NCBI GenBank assembly: GCA_900542795.1
Contig: UQPD01000055.1
Span: 1 to 14,419 of the forward strand
Direction of reading: 5' to 3'
Source: an uncultured Prevotella sp.
GTDB lineage: Bacteria; Bacteroidota; Bacteroidia; Bacteroidales; Bacteroidaceae
Length of the DNA: 14,419 nt
Under the pieces are notes generated by a model, which saw only the letters and a list, made by a program, of their open reading frames with translations, was not told the origin of the DNA and did no database searches. Each line of letters starts with the position of its first letter. The stretch's first letter is position 1. Of this stretch, positions 8,105-14,419 are shown in pieces. The position numbers and the translations under genes are program-made.

Positions 8105-8134
8105 CAAAGGTATAGATTAAATTCTAATTTCAAA
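8105..8134 (-). promoter_or_regulatory. Bacteroidota-type promoter for the pilus operon
   Basis: On the minus strand TTTG (8134-8131), an 18-nt spacer and TACCTTTG (8112-8105) match the Bacteroidota -33/-7 consensus TTTG ... TAnnTTTG. The usual spacer is 19-21 nt, so it is slightly short. Transcription would start near 8098-8101. Confidence 0.6.
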
Positions 8135-8152
8135 ATATTTTTGCTACATTTT

Positions 8153-8172
8153 TTGCAATCTTATGATTGCAA
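8153..8172. promoter_or_regulatory. Palindromic operator candidate
   Basis: TTGCAATCttatGATTGCAA is a perfect 8-4-8 inverted repeat. Its centre is about 60 bp upstream of the predicted pilus-operon start, just upstream of the -33 element. This is a typical place for a dimeric activator. No regulator gene is in the window, and the binding protein is unknown. Confidence 0.45.
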
Positions 8173-8175
8173 TTA

Positions 8176-8184
8176 CCCCCCCCC
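8176..8184. repeat. C9 homopolymer upstream of the pilus promoter
   Basis: Nine consecutive C (nine G on the pilus strand) lie 3 bp beyond the palindrome and about 80 bp upstream of the predicted start. Tracts of this length are prone to slipped-strand changes. Whether it varies cannot be seen from one sequence. Confidence 0.7.
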
Positions 8185-8259
8185 TAAAAGGTAAGCCTAT
8201 AGAAAGCTTTATTTTATTTACAAATAAACCACAAAAAAAGAAAAATAGGATACTTCAAA

Positions 8260-8357
8260 CGAGTTAACTAAAACGATTTCGCGAGTTAGTTAAACTAATT
8301 TCGCGAGTTAACTAAACTATTTTCGCGAGTTAGTTAAATCATTTTCGCGAGCTAACT
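8260..8357. repeat. 22-bp tandem repeat, four units plus a partial
   Basis: Units start at 8260, 8282, 8304 and 8326, each 22 bp of the form CGAGTTARYTAAA...TTTCG. A degenerate fifth begins at 8348 (CGAGCTAACT). Units 1 and 3 carry GTTAACT, units 2 and 4 carry GTTAGTT, so the forms alternate. The CGAGTTAA word recurs inverted at 8611-8618 and 8655-8662. The period is not a multiple of three and the frames contain stops, so it is not coding. Confidence 0.85.
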
Positions 8358-8388
8358 GCTATTTGTTTTTTAGTCAAAAATGACCATC

Positions 8389-8448
8389 AATTATTTTTTT
8401 TTGAATTTCCATAAATAACCCCTTTCGGGGTCGGGCTAGCGCATGAAG
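8389..8448. repeat. Left arm of ~60-bp inverted repeat
   Basis: The reverse complement of this stretch matches 8836-8894 with one substitution (in CCCGACCCCG / CCCAACCCCG) and one base of A-run length difference. It contains the small hairpin CCCC-TTTC-GGGG and the word GGGCTAGCGCATGAAG. Confidence 0.85.
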
Positions 8449-8475
8449 TATAGGAAAAACTTCGAAAAATCCCTT

Positions 8476-8565
8476 GCAAAGTATTACTATATTACTTTGC
8501 TGTTTAATATGGTAATACTTGCCCCTTTAATACGTATTTCTTTGCCAAGTATTACTATAATACTT
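8476..8565. repeat. Cluster of AAGTATTA palindromes
   Basis: There are two perfect hairpins: GCAAAGTA/TACTTTGC (8476-8483 / 8493-8500) and AAGTATTA/TAATACTT (8547-8554 / 8558-8565). An inverted copy of the word lies at 8513-8520, and the 10-bp palindrome AATACGTATT at 8529-8538. The same word occurs three more times at 8800-8821. No gene is present. Confidence 0.65.
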
Positions 8566-8603
8566 TTTCAACACACAAATTCTGCTTTTTTCGACCAAAA
8601 AGT

Positions 8604-8662
8604 CTATTGATTAACTCGACCAAGTTAATTGATTAACTTTGCCTTTTCTATTGATTAACTCG
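8604..8662. repeat. Direct repeat CTATTGATTAACTCG
   Basis: The 15-bp word occurs at 8604-8618 and 8648-8662. Each is followed by a GTTAATTGAT word. It shares TTAACTCG with the reverse complement of the 22-bp array. Confidence 0.7.
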
Positions 8663-8720
8663 TACGTGTTAATTGATAGACTCGAAAAGGGAATATTGAA
8701 TACGGATTTTGAACACCCTA

Positions 8721-8787
8721 CCCGAAAGAGGTTATTTATGGAAATTCAAAAAATAATTCATGAACATTTATGGCTCATTGATGGACA
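8721..8787. repeat. 67-bp direct repeat, copy A
   Basis: This matches 8855-8923 (69 bp; two more A in the A-run, plus a G/A change in the GAAAGAGG/GAAAGGGG segment). It contains GGTTATTTATGGAAATTC and TTATGGCTCATTGATGGACA. The copies are 134 bp apart. Confidence 0.85.
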
Positions 8788-8796
8788 CAAATATAA

Positions 8797-8821
8797 ATTA
8801 AGTATTAAGTATTAAGTATTA
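8797..8821. repeat. 7-bp tandem repeat ATTAAGT x3.5
   Basis: Three exact ATTAAGT units (8797-8817) and a partial fourth lie between the two copies of the 67-bp repeat. Confidence 0.8.
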
Positions 8822-8835
8822 CATTCTATTGAGGT

Positions 8836-8894
8836 CTTCATGCGCTAGCCCAACCCCGAAAGGGGTTATTTATGGAAATTCAAAAAAAATAATT
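8836..8894. repeat. Right arm of ~60-bp inverted repeat
   Basis: This is the near-exact reverse complement of 8389-8448. The last 40 bases are also the first part of direct repeat copy B (8855-8923), so copy B is partly shared by the inverted and the direct repeat. The enclosed 8449-8835 segment has no gene. Confidence 0.85.
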
Positions 8895-8923
8895 CATGAA
8901 CATTTATGGCTCATTGATGGACA
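8855..8923. repeat. 67-bp direct repeat, copy B
   Basis: Copy of 8721-8787. Here the segment continues into ATGGACATTTATGACTAAA (8917-8935), a word that recurs inverted at 8369-8387, 14341-14359 and 14367-14385 with small changes. Confidence 0.85.
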
Positions 8924-8980
8924 TTTATGACTAAAAAAACAAAGACATTTTTGCCCCCCGAAAAAAACAAACAAAACAAA

Positions 8981-9041
8981 CAAAAAATGGAAATTCATGA
9001 CCTCAAAACATAATTCTATTTTTGAAGTCATAAATTTCCAT
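8981..9041 (-). terminator. Probable asd terminator
   Basis: Arms 8987-9008 and 9020-9041 are 22 bp with two mismatches around an 11-nt loop. On the minus strand six T follow at once, then a T-rich stretch. It lies 35 nt after the asd stop. The stem is AT-rich and carries the GGAAATT(C/T)ATGA word of the local repeats, so it may be a repeat recruited as a terminator. Confidence 0.6.
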
Positions 9042-9075
9042 GAATCATTCTTGCCTCAAAAGGCTAACGCAACAT

Positions 9076-10086
9076 TTACTTAATGTTACCAACCTTAATA
9101 AGGTACTCAGCAATTTGCACGGCATTGAGCGCAGCACCCTTACGAATTTGGTCGCTTACCAACCAAAGCGTAATGCCATTGGGGTTAGCCAAGTCCTTAC
9201 GAATGCGTCCTACATACACAGGATCCTTACCCGCTAAGAAGAGAGGCATAGGATATTCCTTCTTTTCAGGATTGTCCATCAACACCAAACCCTCGCCCGA
9301 AGCAACCGCTTGCTTCACAGCATCCACCTCAAGAGGCTGCTCGGTTTCAATCCAAATAGCCTCAGAGTGAGAACGGAGCGAAGGAACACGCACACAAGTG
9401 GCAGAAGTAAGTACGTCTGAGTGCATAATCTTCTTAGTCTCATTATACATCTTCATCTCCTCCTTGGTGTAACCATTTTCTTGGAACACATCGATTTGAG
9501 GAATAACGTTGAAAGCAAGCTGATAAGCAAACTTGTTAACTGTAACAGGGTCGCCAGCCAACACTTGACGATATTGTTCCATCAACTCATCCATTGCAGC
9601 CTGACCAGCACCACTGGCAGCTTGATAAGAAGCTACGTGCACACGCTTGATGTGGCTCAGCTTTTCGATGGCTTGCAAAGCAACAACCATCATGATGGTG
9701 GTGCAGTTAGGATTGGCAATGATGCCACGCGGACGCTCGAGTGCATCAGCTGCATTGCATTCAGGCACTACAAGAGGCACATCCTCGTCCATACGGAAAG
9801 CAGAAGAGTTATCGATCATTACCGCGCCAAACTTTGTGATGTCGGCAGCATACTCCTTAGAAATGCCAGCACCAGCCGAAGTGAAGGCAATGTCTACGCC
9901 CTTAAAATCGTCGTTGTGCTGAAGGAGCTTCACCGTATACTCCTTGCCACGGAAGGTGTATTGCGTGCCTGCACTACGGCTTGAACCGAAGAGCAAAAGA
10001 TTGTCGATGGGAAAGTTGCGCTCTGCCAATACGCGGAGAAATTCTTGACCTACGGCACCACTGGCGCCTACAATAGCTACATTCAT
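9076..10086 (-). CDS. asd: Aspartate-semialdehyde dehydrogenase
   Basis: The enzyme reduces aspartyl phosphate to aspartate semialdehyde with NADPH, the branch point to lysine/diaminopimelate, methionine and threonine. The 336 residues begin MNVAIVGASGAVGQEF, with the GASGAVG nucleotide loop at residues 7-13. NPNCTT carries the catalytic Cys128. SYQAASGAG at 153-161 is the substrate region, and RVPSLRSHSEA holds the likely proton-relay His240. Length and motifs fit the bacterial Asd family. The ATG at 10086 is preferred over the in-frame ATG at 10119 because the N-terminal beta strand starts there, as in relatives. It is a single gene, divergent from the antiporter, followed by a hairpin with a T run. 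TAATTTTG (10231-10224) could be its -7 element, but no TTTG lies at the right distance. Confidence 0.95.
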   Translation of the reverse strand: MNVAIVGASGAVGQEFLRVLAERNFPIDNLLLFGSSRSAGTQYTFRGKEYTVKLLQHNDDFKGVDIAFTSAGAGISKEYAADITKFGAVMIDNSSAFRMDEDVPLVVPECNAADALERPRGIIANPNCTTIMMVVALQAIEKLSHIKRVHVASYQAASGAGQAAMDELMEQYRQVLAGDPVTVNKFAYQLAFNVIPQIDVFQENGYTKEEMKMYNETKKIMHSDVLTSATCVRVPSLRSHSEAIWIETEQPLEVDAVKQAVASGEGLVLMDNPEKKEYPMPLFLAGKDPVYVGRIRKDLANPNGITLWLVSDQIRKGAALNAVQIAEYLIKVGNIK

Positions 10087-10401
10087 TTCGTTGATTTGTG
10101 TATTTTTTAGCTGTTGCAAGCCTTCTTTGCTTTCGCAATGTGGCTACACAACGGCTCCTTAGTTGCAAAATGTTAGTGACTTTAATATTTTGGTTACAGA
10201 ACGTAAAGTGCGTTCTTTGGCTGCAAAATTACAATATTTTTTGCGAAAGAACGGCTTTTTCGGCTATTTGTGCACAGAATAAGACATTAAATGATAGTTT
10301 TTTTGCAATTTTGCAAACGTAATTGCGCATTATGCAGTGCTAAGCACCTGTAAAGTGCCTATTTAGATACTCCCTAACAGTAACCCCAAAAACAAAACGC
10401 A
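10087..10401. other. Divergent intergenic region between asd and antiporter
   Basis: This 315-bp region should hold both divergent promoters. Possible minus-strand -7 elements are TAATTTTG (10231-10224) and TACGTTTG (10321-10314), neither with a good -33. Small inverted repeats are AGAACG/CGTTCT (10198-10203 / 10211-10216) and GTGCTaAGCAC (10337-10347). I see no gene and no recognised riboswitch. Confidence 0.4.
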
Positions 10402-12438
10402 TTGATTACCGACCCCACTTGGATATTCCTAATTGTACTGGGCATCATACTTTTTGCGCCCATGCTACTTGAGCGCCTACGCATTCCGTCGATTGTGGGA
10501 ATGATATTTGCGGGCATACTTATAGGTCCGCATGGCTTTGGTGTGCTCGAACGCGACGGCAGTTTTGAACTCTTTGGCAAAGTAGGACTCTATTATATTA
10601 TGTTCCTTGCCTCGCTCGAGATGAATCTGCAAGACGTGCAGCGCATTAAAGGGAGGGCACTCACCTTGGGCTTGCTGAGTTTTGCCATCCCCATGGCTAT
10701 TGGCTATGCTGCTAACACCATGCTATTGGGCTTTGGTGTGGCTGCAGCAACCTTGGTGGCAGCAATGTATGCCTCGCACACACTGATAGCCTACCCCATT
10801 GTGATGCGCTACGGTTTGTCGAGACTGCCCAGTGTGAGCATTGCTGTGGGAGGAACCATTGTGGCAGACACGCTAACCCTTTTGGTGCTGGCTGTAGTGG
10901 GCGGTATGTTTAAGGAACATGTTACGGGACTTTATTGGGTATGGCTGGTAATTAAGGTGGTGCTATTGGGTGCGCTTATTATATATACCTTTCCACGTAT
11001 GGGACGTTGGTTCTTCCGCCGTTACGATGAAAGCGTGGTGCAATATGTGTTTGTGTTGTGTCTGGTGTTCTTAGGTGCAGGACTGATGGAACTGGTGGGC
11101 ATGGAAGGTATCTTAGGAGCCTTCTTGGTGGGTATTGTGCTCAACCGACTGATTCCACCCAGCTCTCCACTCATGAGTCACATTGAGTTTGTGGGCAATG
11201 CCTTGTTTATTCCTTATTTCTTAATAGGTGTGGGCATGCTCATTAACTTAGGGGCTTTGGTAGAACACAGTGGGGCTATCTTAGCAGCTTGCGTAATGGT
11301 GGTGGTTGCCTTGGTGAGCAAATGGAGTGCAACGTTTGTAACACAAAAGGTGTTCAGTATGACGCGCAACGAACGACGCTTGATGTTTGGCTTAACAGGC
11401 TCACGCGCTGCTGCGACCTTGGCTGTGGTGTTGGTGGGTTATAAAATTATTCTGCCTGATGGCAGCCGACTCTTAGGCGATGATGTGCTGAACGGAGCAA
11501 TGGTACTGATTTTAGTAACCTGCGTGGTAAGTTCAATGATTACGGAGAACACTTCGCGCCAAATGGCTTCGCTGAGTCAAAAGGGCTTACCAACGGTGGG
11601 AGATGCTGAAGATGCTGAATTGCATGCCATGGTTCCTCCGAAGGATGCACCCGACCGCATCTTAATAGCCTTGCGCTATCCCGAAATGGTGTGTCAGTTG
11701 GTAGACCTTTCGCTGATGTTGCGCACACCGCACTCAGTTGCTCCACCCATTGCTTTAAATATTGTGTTAGAAGATGAACCTTCTGCCCGACAGAGTGGAG
11801 AGGAACAATTAGACTTGGCTGTGAAACATGCAGCAGCCACAAACATCCGCATTCAAAAGTATCAACGTTGGTCGGTAAATGTGGCAAGTGGCATTTCGCA
11901 TACCATTAAAGAACGCGATGTGAGCGACTTGGTATTGGGCTTGCACCAAAAGGCTCGCATCTCTGACTCTTTCTTTGGCAAACTGAGTACAGACCTTTTG
12001 GCTTCGGTGGATAGACAGATTTTTATTCTCCGTGCCAACATTCCGCTTAATACGGTGCAGTATTTGCACATTTTGGTTCCACCTAAATCGGAATTTGAGC
12101 AAGGCTTTGCCCAATGGATGGACCGCATTGCCTTGATAGCCCGTCAGCTGAGTTGTGGCATTACTGCCTATTCAACAGGCGATACGCTAACGGCTATGGA
12201 GCAATATTACACCCAAACAGAAAAAGGTATTCCCCTGCTTTGCGAGGAATACCATTCGTGGAACGACCTTGTGCCTTTAGCTCATCAGTCGCGACAAGAC
12301 CATCTTACCGTCTTTGTTTGCGCTCGCCGAGGCACGGTGTCTTATCATAATTACATCGACCGTCTTCCCGACCAGATGGAACGCTACTTTAGTTCAAGAA
12401 ACATCTTGCTGGTGTTCCCTAAAAAGAATAAGTGTTAG
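10402..12438 (+). CDS. CPA2-type cation/proton antiporter with C-terminal USP-like region
   Basis: This 678-residue inner-membrane protein is expected to exchange Na+ or K+ for protons and support pH and salt homeostasis. Residues 1 to about 385 are a chain of hydrophobic segments typical of the Na+/H+ exchanger fold (PF00999). They include GILIGPHGFGVL near residue 40 and SHTLIAYPIVMRYG near 130. Residues from about 420 on are soluble: RILIALRYPEMVCQLVDLSLML resembles the first strand and helix of a universal-stress-protein domain, and a second similar unit may start near 555 (LHILVPPKSEFEQGFAQWMDRI). No Rossmann TrkA-N motif is seen, unlike KefB/KefC. The start is TTG: an in-frame stop lies at 10381 and the first ATG would remove the first membrane segment. 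The ion and ligand cannot be read from the sequence. Confidence 0.88.
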   Translation: MITDPTWIFLIVLGIILFAPMLLERLRIPSIVGMIFAGILIGPHGFGVLERDGSFELFGKVGLYYIMFLASLEMNLQDVQRIKGRALTLGLLSFAIPMAIGYAANTMLLGFGVAAATLVAAMYASHTLIAYPIVMRYGLSRLPSVSIAVGGTIVADTLTLLVLAVVGGMFKEHVTGLYWVWLVIKVVLLGALIIYTFPRMGRWFFRRYDESVVQYVFVLCLVFLGAGLMELVGMEGILGAFLVGIVLNRLIPPSSPLMSHIEFVGNALFIPYFLIGVGMLINLGALVEHSGAILAACVMVVVALVSKWSATFVTQKVFSMTRNERRLMFGLTGSRAAATLAVVLVGYKIILPDGSRLLGDDVLNGAMVLILVTCVVSSMITENTSRQMASLSQKGLPTVGDAEDAELHAMVPPKDAPDRILIALRYPEMVCQLVDLSLMLRTPHSVAPPIALNIVLEDEPSARQSGEEQLDLAVKHAAATNIRIQKYQRWSVNVASGISHTIKERDVSDLVLGLHQKARISDSFFGKLSTDLLASVDRQIFILRANIPLNTVQYLHILVPPKSEFEQGFAQWMDRIALIARQLSCGITAYSTGDTLTAMEQYYTQTEKGIPLLCEEYHSWNDLVPLAHQSRQDHLTVFVCARRGTVSYHNYIDRLPDQMERYFSSRNILLVFPKKNKC

Positions 12439-12471
12439 ACGGGGTGGAAGGAGGCAACTCCTCAACACAAC

Positions 12472-12511
12472 GCACAAAAAAAGGCTTGCGATTGCAAGCC
12501 TTTTTTTGTGC
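12472..12511. terminator. Bidirectional intrinsic terminator
   Basis: Perfect 18-bp arms (12472-12489 GCACAAAAAAAGGCTTGC and 12494-12511) surround a GATT loop. The GC stem is flanked by A7 and T7, so it works for the antiporter on the plus strand and for the fumarase on the minus strand. It sits 33 nt after one stop and 11 nt after the other. Confidence 0.93.
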
Positions 12512-12521
12512 ATTACTTTTA

Positions 12522-14168
12522 TTATTTGCAACAAGCGCAAGGCTTGAGCTGCTTAAAGAAGTCGTTACCCTTGTCGTCAACAAGAATAAATGCGGGGAAG
12601 TCCTCAACGGTAATCTTCCAAATAGCTTCCATGCCGAGTTCGGGATATTCCACGCACTCGATGCTCTTGATTGAGCTTTGAGACAGAACGGCAGCTACAC
12701 CACCAATGGTACCGAGATAGAAACCACCGTGCTTTTGGCAAGCTTCAGTAACAACATCGCTGCGGTTACCCTTTGCAATCATTACGAGACTTGCACCGTG
12801 GTCTTGGAACTCATCAACATAGGGGTCCATACGGTTAGCAGTGGTGGGACCCATTGAACCACAGGGATAACCCTCGGGAGTCTTGGCAGGACCTGCATAA
12901 AGAATGGGATGATTCTTGAAGTAAGCAGGCATTTCCTCGCCAGCATCCAAACGAGCTTTGAGTTTGGCGTGTGCAATGTCGCGAGCTACAATGATGGTAC
13001 CCTTCAAATTAACGCGGGTGCTAACAGGATACTTTGAGAGTTCTGCACGAACAGCATCCATACCCTTGTCAAGGTCAATTTCGATACCCTTGCCACCTTC
13101 GCCCGGTTTGCGAAGTTCTTCGGGAATGAGTTCGGTAGGATTCTCATCCATCTTCTCAAGCCAAATACCATCCTTATTGATTTTAGCCTTGATATTGCGG
13201 TCGGCAGAACAGCTAACACCCATACCAATAGGACAGCTTGCGCCATGACGAGGCAAACGAATGACACGGATGTCGTGAGCCAAATATTTACCACCGAACT
13301 GAGCACCCAAACCAATCTTGTGTGCTTCGTGAAGGAGTTTCTCTTCCAAATCGATATCGCGGAAAGCACGACCTGTTTCGTCGCCAGTAGTAGGCAAGCT
13401 GTCGTAGTACTTAATAGAAGCCAACTTCACAGTGAGCAAGTTCTTTTCAGCACTGGTACCACCGATAACAAAAGCAATGTGGTAAGGAGGACAAGCAGCA
13501 GTTCCGAGCGTCTTCATCTTCTCAACGAGGAAGGGAAGGAGCGTACCCTCATTTTGGATAGTAGCCTTAGTCATGGGGTAGAAATAGGTTTTGTTGGCAG
13601 AGCCACCACCCTTTGCTACCATAACAAAGCGGTATTCATCGCCTTCGCAAGCTTCGATGTCAATTTGTGCGGGGAGGTTGCAACGTGTATTTACCTCATC
13701 GTACATATTGAGCGGAGCATTTTGTGAATAGCGGAGGTTGTCTTGTGTATATGTGTTATACACACCTAAGCTGAGTGCTTCTTCGTCCTCGAAGTCAGTC
13801 CACACACGCTGTCCCTTTTCACCATGGATAATGGCAGTACCTGTATCTTGGCAGAAGGGAAGGATGCCCTTAGCAGCAGTTTCGGCATTGCGAAGGAACT
13901 GAAGTGCTACGTACTTATCGTTTTCTGAAGCTTCGGGATCTGAAAGGATTTTAGCTACTTGCAAGTTATGTTCACGACGCAACATAAATTCAACATCGTG
14001 GAAAGCTTGTTGAGCCAACTGTGTGAGGGCTTCTTTTGAAACCTTCAAGATGGTTTTACCTTCAAACTCACCCGTGCTTACGCCTTCTTTACCAATAAGG
14101 CGATATTCTGTGGTGTCTTTGCCCAACTGAAACATGGGCGCATACTTAAACTCAGGAGTTGTTGCCAT
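12522..14168 (-). CDS. Class I fumarate hydratase (4Fe-4S)
   Basis: The enzyme interconverts fumarate and malate; in Bacteroidales it serves the reductive branch from oxaloacetate to succinate. The 548 residues match the length of E. coli FumA and contain both the alpha (N-terminal) and beta (C-terminal) parts in one chain. Expected cluster ligands are Cys106 (LPFCQDTG), Cys226 (GTAACPPYH) and Cys320 (GMGVSCSADR, with Cys312 nearby in GASCP). The beta part starts around residue 350, has PTTANRMDPYVDEF, and ends PCACCK. The ATG at 14168 is preferred to the longer frame from 14240 because MATTPEFKYAPMF is a normal family start and the upstream extension runs through a good promoter. Oxygen sensitivity is typical of the family. 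It is a single gene with its own promoter and terminator. Confidence 0.95.
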   Translation of the reverse strand: MATTPEFKYAPMFQLGKDTTEYRLIGKEGVSTGEFEGKTILKVSKEALTQLAQQAFHDVEFMLRREHNLQVAKILSDPEASENDKYVALQFLRNAETAAKGILPFCQDTGTAIIHGEKGQRVWTDFEDEEALSLGVYNTYTQDNLRYSQNAPLNMYDEVNTRCNLPAQIDIEACEGDEYRFVMVAKGGGSANKTYFYPMTKATIQNEGTLLPFLVEKMKTLGTAACPPYHIAFVIGGTSAEKNLLTVKLASIKYYDSLPTTGDETGRAFRDIDLEEKLLHEAHKIGLGAQFGGKYLAHDIRVIRLPRHGASCPIGMGVSCSADRNIKAKINKDGIWLEKMDENPTELIPEELRKPGEGGKGIEIDLDKGMDAVRAELSKYPVSTRVNLKGTIIVARDIAHAKLKARLDAGEEMPAYFKNHPILYAGPAKTPEGYPCGSMGPTTANRMDPYVDEFQDHGASLVMIAKGNRSDVVTEACQKHGGFYLGTIGGVAAVLSQSSIKSIECVEYPELGMEAIWKITVEDFPAFILVDDKGNDFFKQLKPCACCK

Positions 14169-14210
14169 AGTTTTTATCTGTTGTAGAATACAATAATTTC
14201 TTATGCGAAA

Positions 14211-14241
14211 CAAAGTTAGTGCAAACCGAAAGCATAGCAAA
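14211..14241 (-). promoter_or_regulatory. Bacteroidota-type promoter of the fumarase gene
   Basis: On the minus strand TTTG (14241-14238), exactly 19 nt, and TAACTTTG (14218-14211) match the Bacteroidota consensus. The leader would be about 35 nt. This supports the shorter fumarase start at 14168. Confidence 0.75.
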
Positions 14242-14340
14242 ATAAAAAAGCAAGTTTTTTTATTTTGCTTTGCTGAGGTGCAGCCTAACTTCGCGAAGCA
14301 GAGTTAGTACAATTGGGTATAAGCGAACAACCTTTTATTT

Positions 14341-14385
14341 TTTAGTCAAAAATGTCCATAAATTTTTTTAGTCAAAAATGTTCAT
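14341..14385. repeat. 26-bp-spaced copies of a dispersed 19-bp word
   Basis: TTTAGTCAAAAATGTCCAT (14341-14359) recurs with one change at 14367-14385. The same word is at 8369-8387, and inverted at 8917-8935. No gene lies between 14242 and the window end; 14290-14297 holds the palindrome TTCGCGAA. Confidence 0.7.
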
Positions 14386-14419
14386 AAATTTTTCGTGATG
14401 TATATGCGCTACGCGATGA

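Noticed and set aside
8260..8357. CRISPR array
   Set aside because: The 22-bp units are contiguous with no unique spacers, and no cas genes are present.
8634..8641. Plus-strand promoter (TAACTTTG) inside the repeat zone
   Set aside because: No TTTG lies 18-21 nt upstream and no gene follows on the plus strand.
8389..8894. Insertion sequence
   Set aside because: No transposase frame lies between the inverted arms; at most a non-autonomous element.
9421..9984. 187-codon plus-strand frame
   Set aside because: It is fully antisense to asd, whose catalytic motifs are all intact.
13245..13727. 160-codon plus-strand frame
   Set aside because: It lies antisense to the fumarase, which has complete family motifs over the whole stretch.

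Overview
The window looks like chromosome from a member of the Bacteroidales, most likely a Prevotella-type genome. Three things point there: a complete fimbrillin-type (type V) pilus locus with lipoprotein precursors; promoters matching the Bacteroidota pattern TTTG-N18/19-TAnnTTTG with little sign of Shine-Dalgarno sites; and short dispersed intergenic repeats of the CCCCGAAAGGGG / CCCAGGG kind common in this group. The genus is an inference, because no rRNA or marker gene is present.

Left part (268-8184, minus strand): a five-gene pilus operon. In transcription order it encodes a DUF3575 outer-membrane protein, a DUF3868 protein with an OmpA-like domain and a helical repeat tail, fimbrillin A (Mfa1-like), fimbrillin B (Mfa1-like paralogue) and a FimB/Mfa2-type anchor lipoprotein. 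A Bacteroidota-type promoter lies near 8105-8134, implying an untranslated leader of about 385 nt. Just upstream of the promoter are a perfect 8+4+8 palindrome and a run of nine C. A strong hairpin plus T7 lies between fimbrillin A and fimbrillin B, so the major subunit can be made in excess. The two DUF proteins have no settled role in type V pilus assembly and are the most interesting coding content here.

Middle (8185-9075): no gene, but dense repeats. They include a 22-bp tandem array, two ~60-bp nearly identical inverted arms about 390 bp apart, a 67/69-bp direct repeat, a 7-bp tandem repeat, and several recurring short words. Related modules occur at both window edges, so this is a dispersed repeat family and not a local accident.

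Right part (9076-14419): housekeeping genes. These are asd (aspartate-semialdehyde dehydrogenase, minus), a divergent CPA2-type cation/proton antiporter with a C-terminal USP-like region (plus, TTG start), and a class I Fe-S fumarase (minus). A perfect 18-bp-arm bidirectional terminator separates the antiporter and the fumarase. No tRNA, rRNA, CRISPR array, transposase or phage gene was seen.
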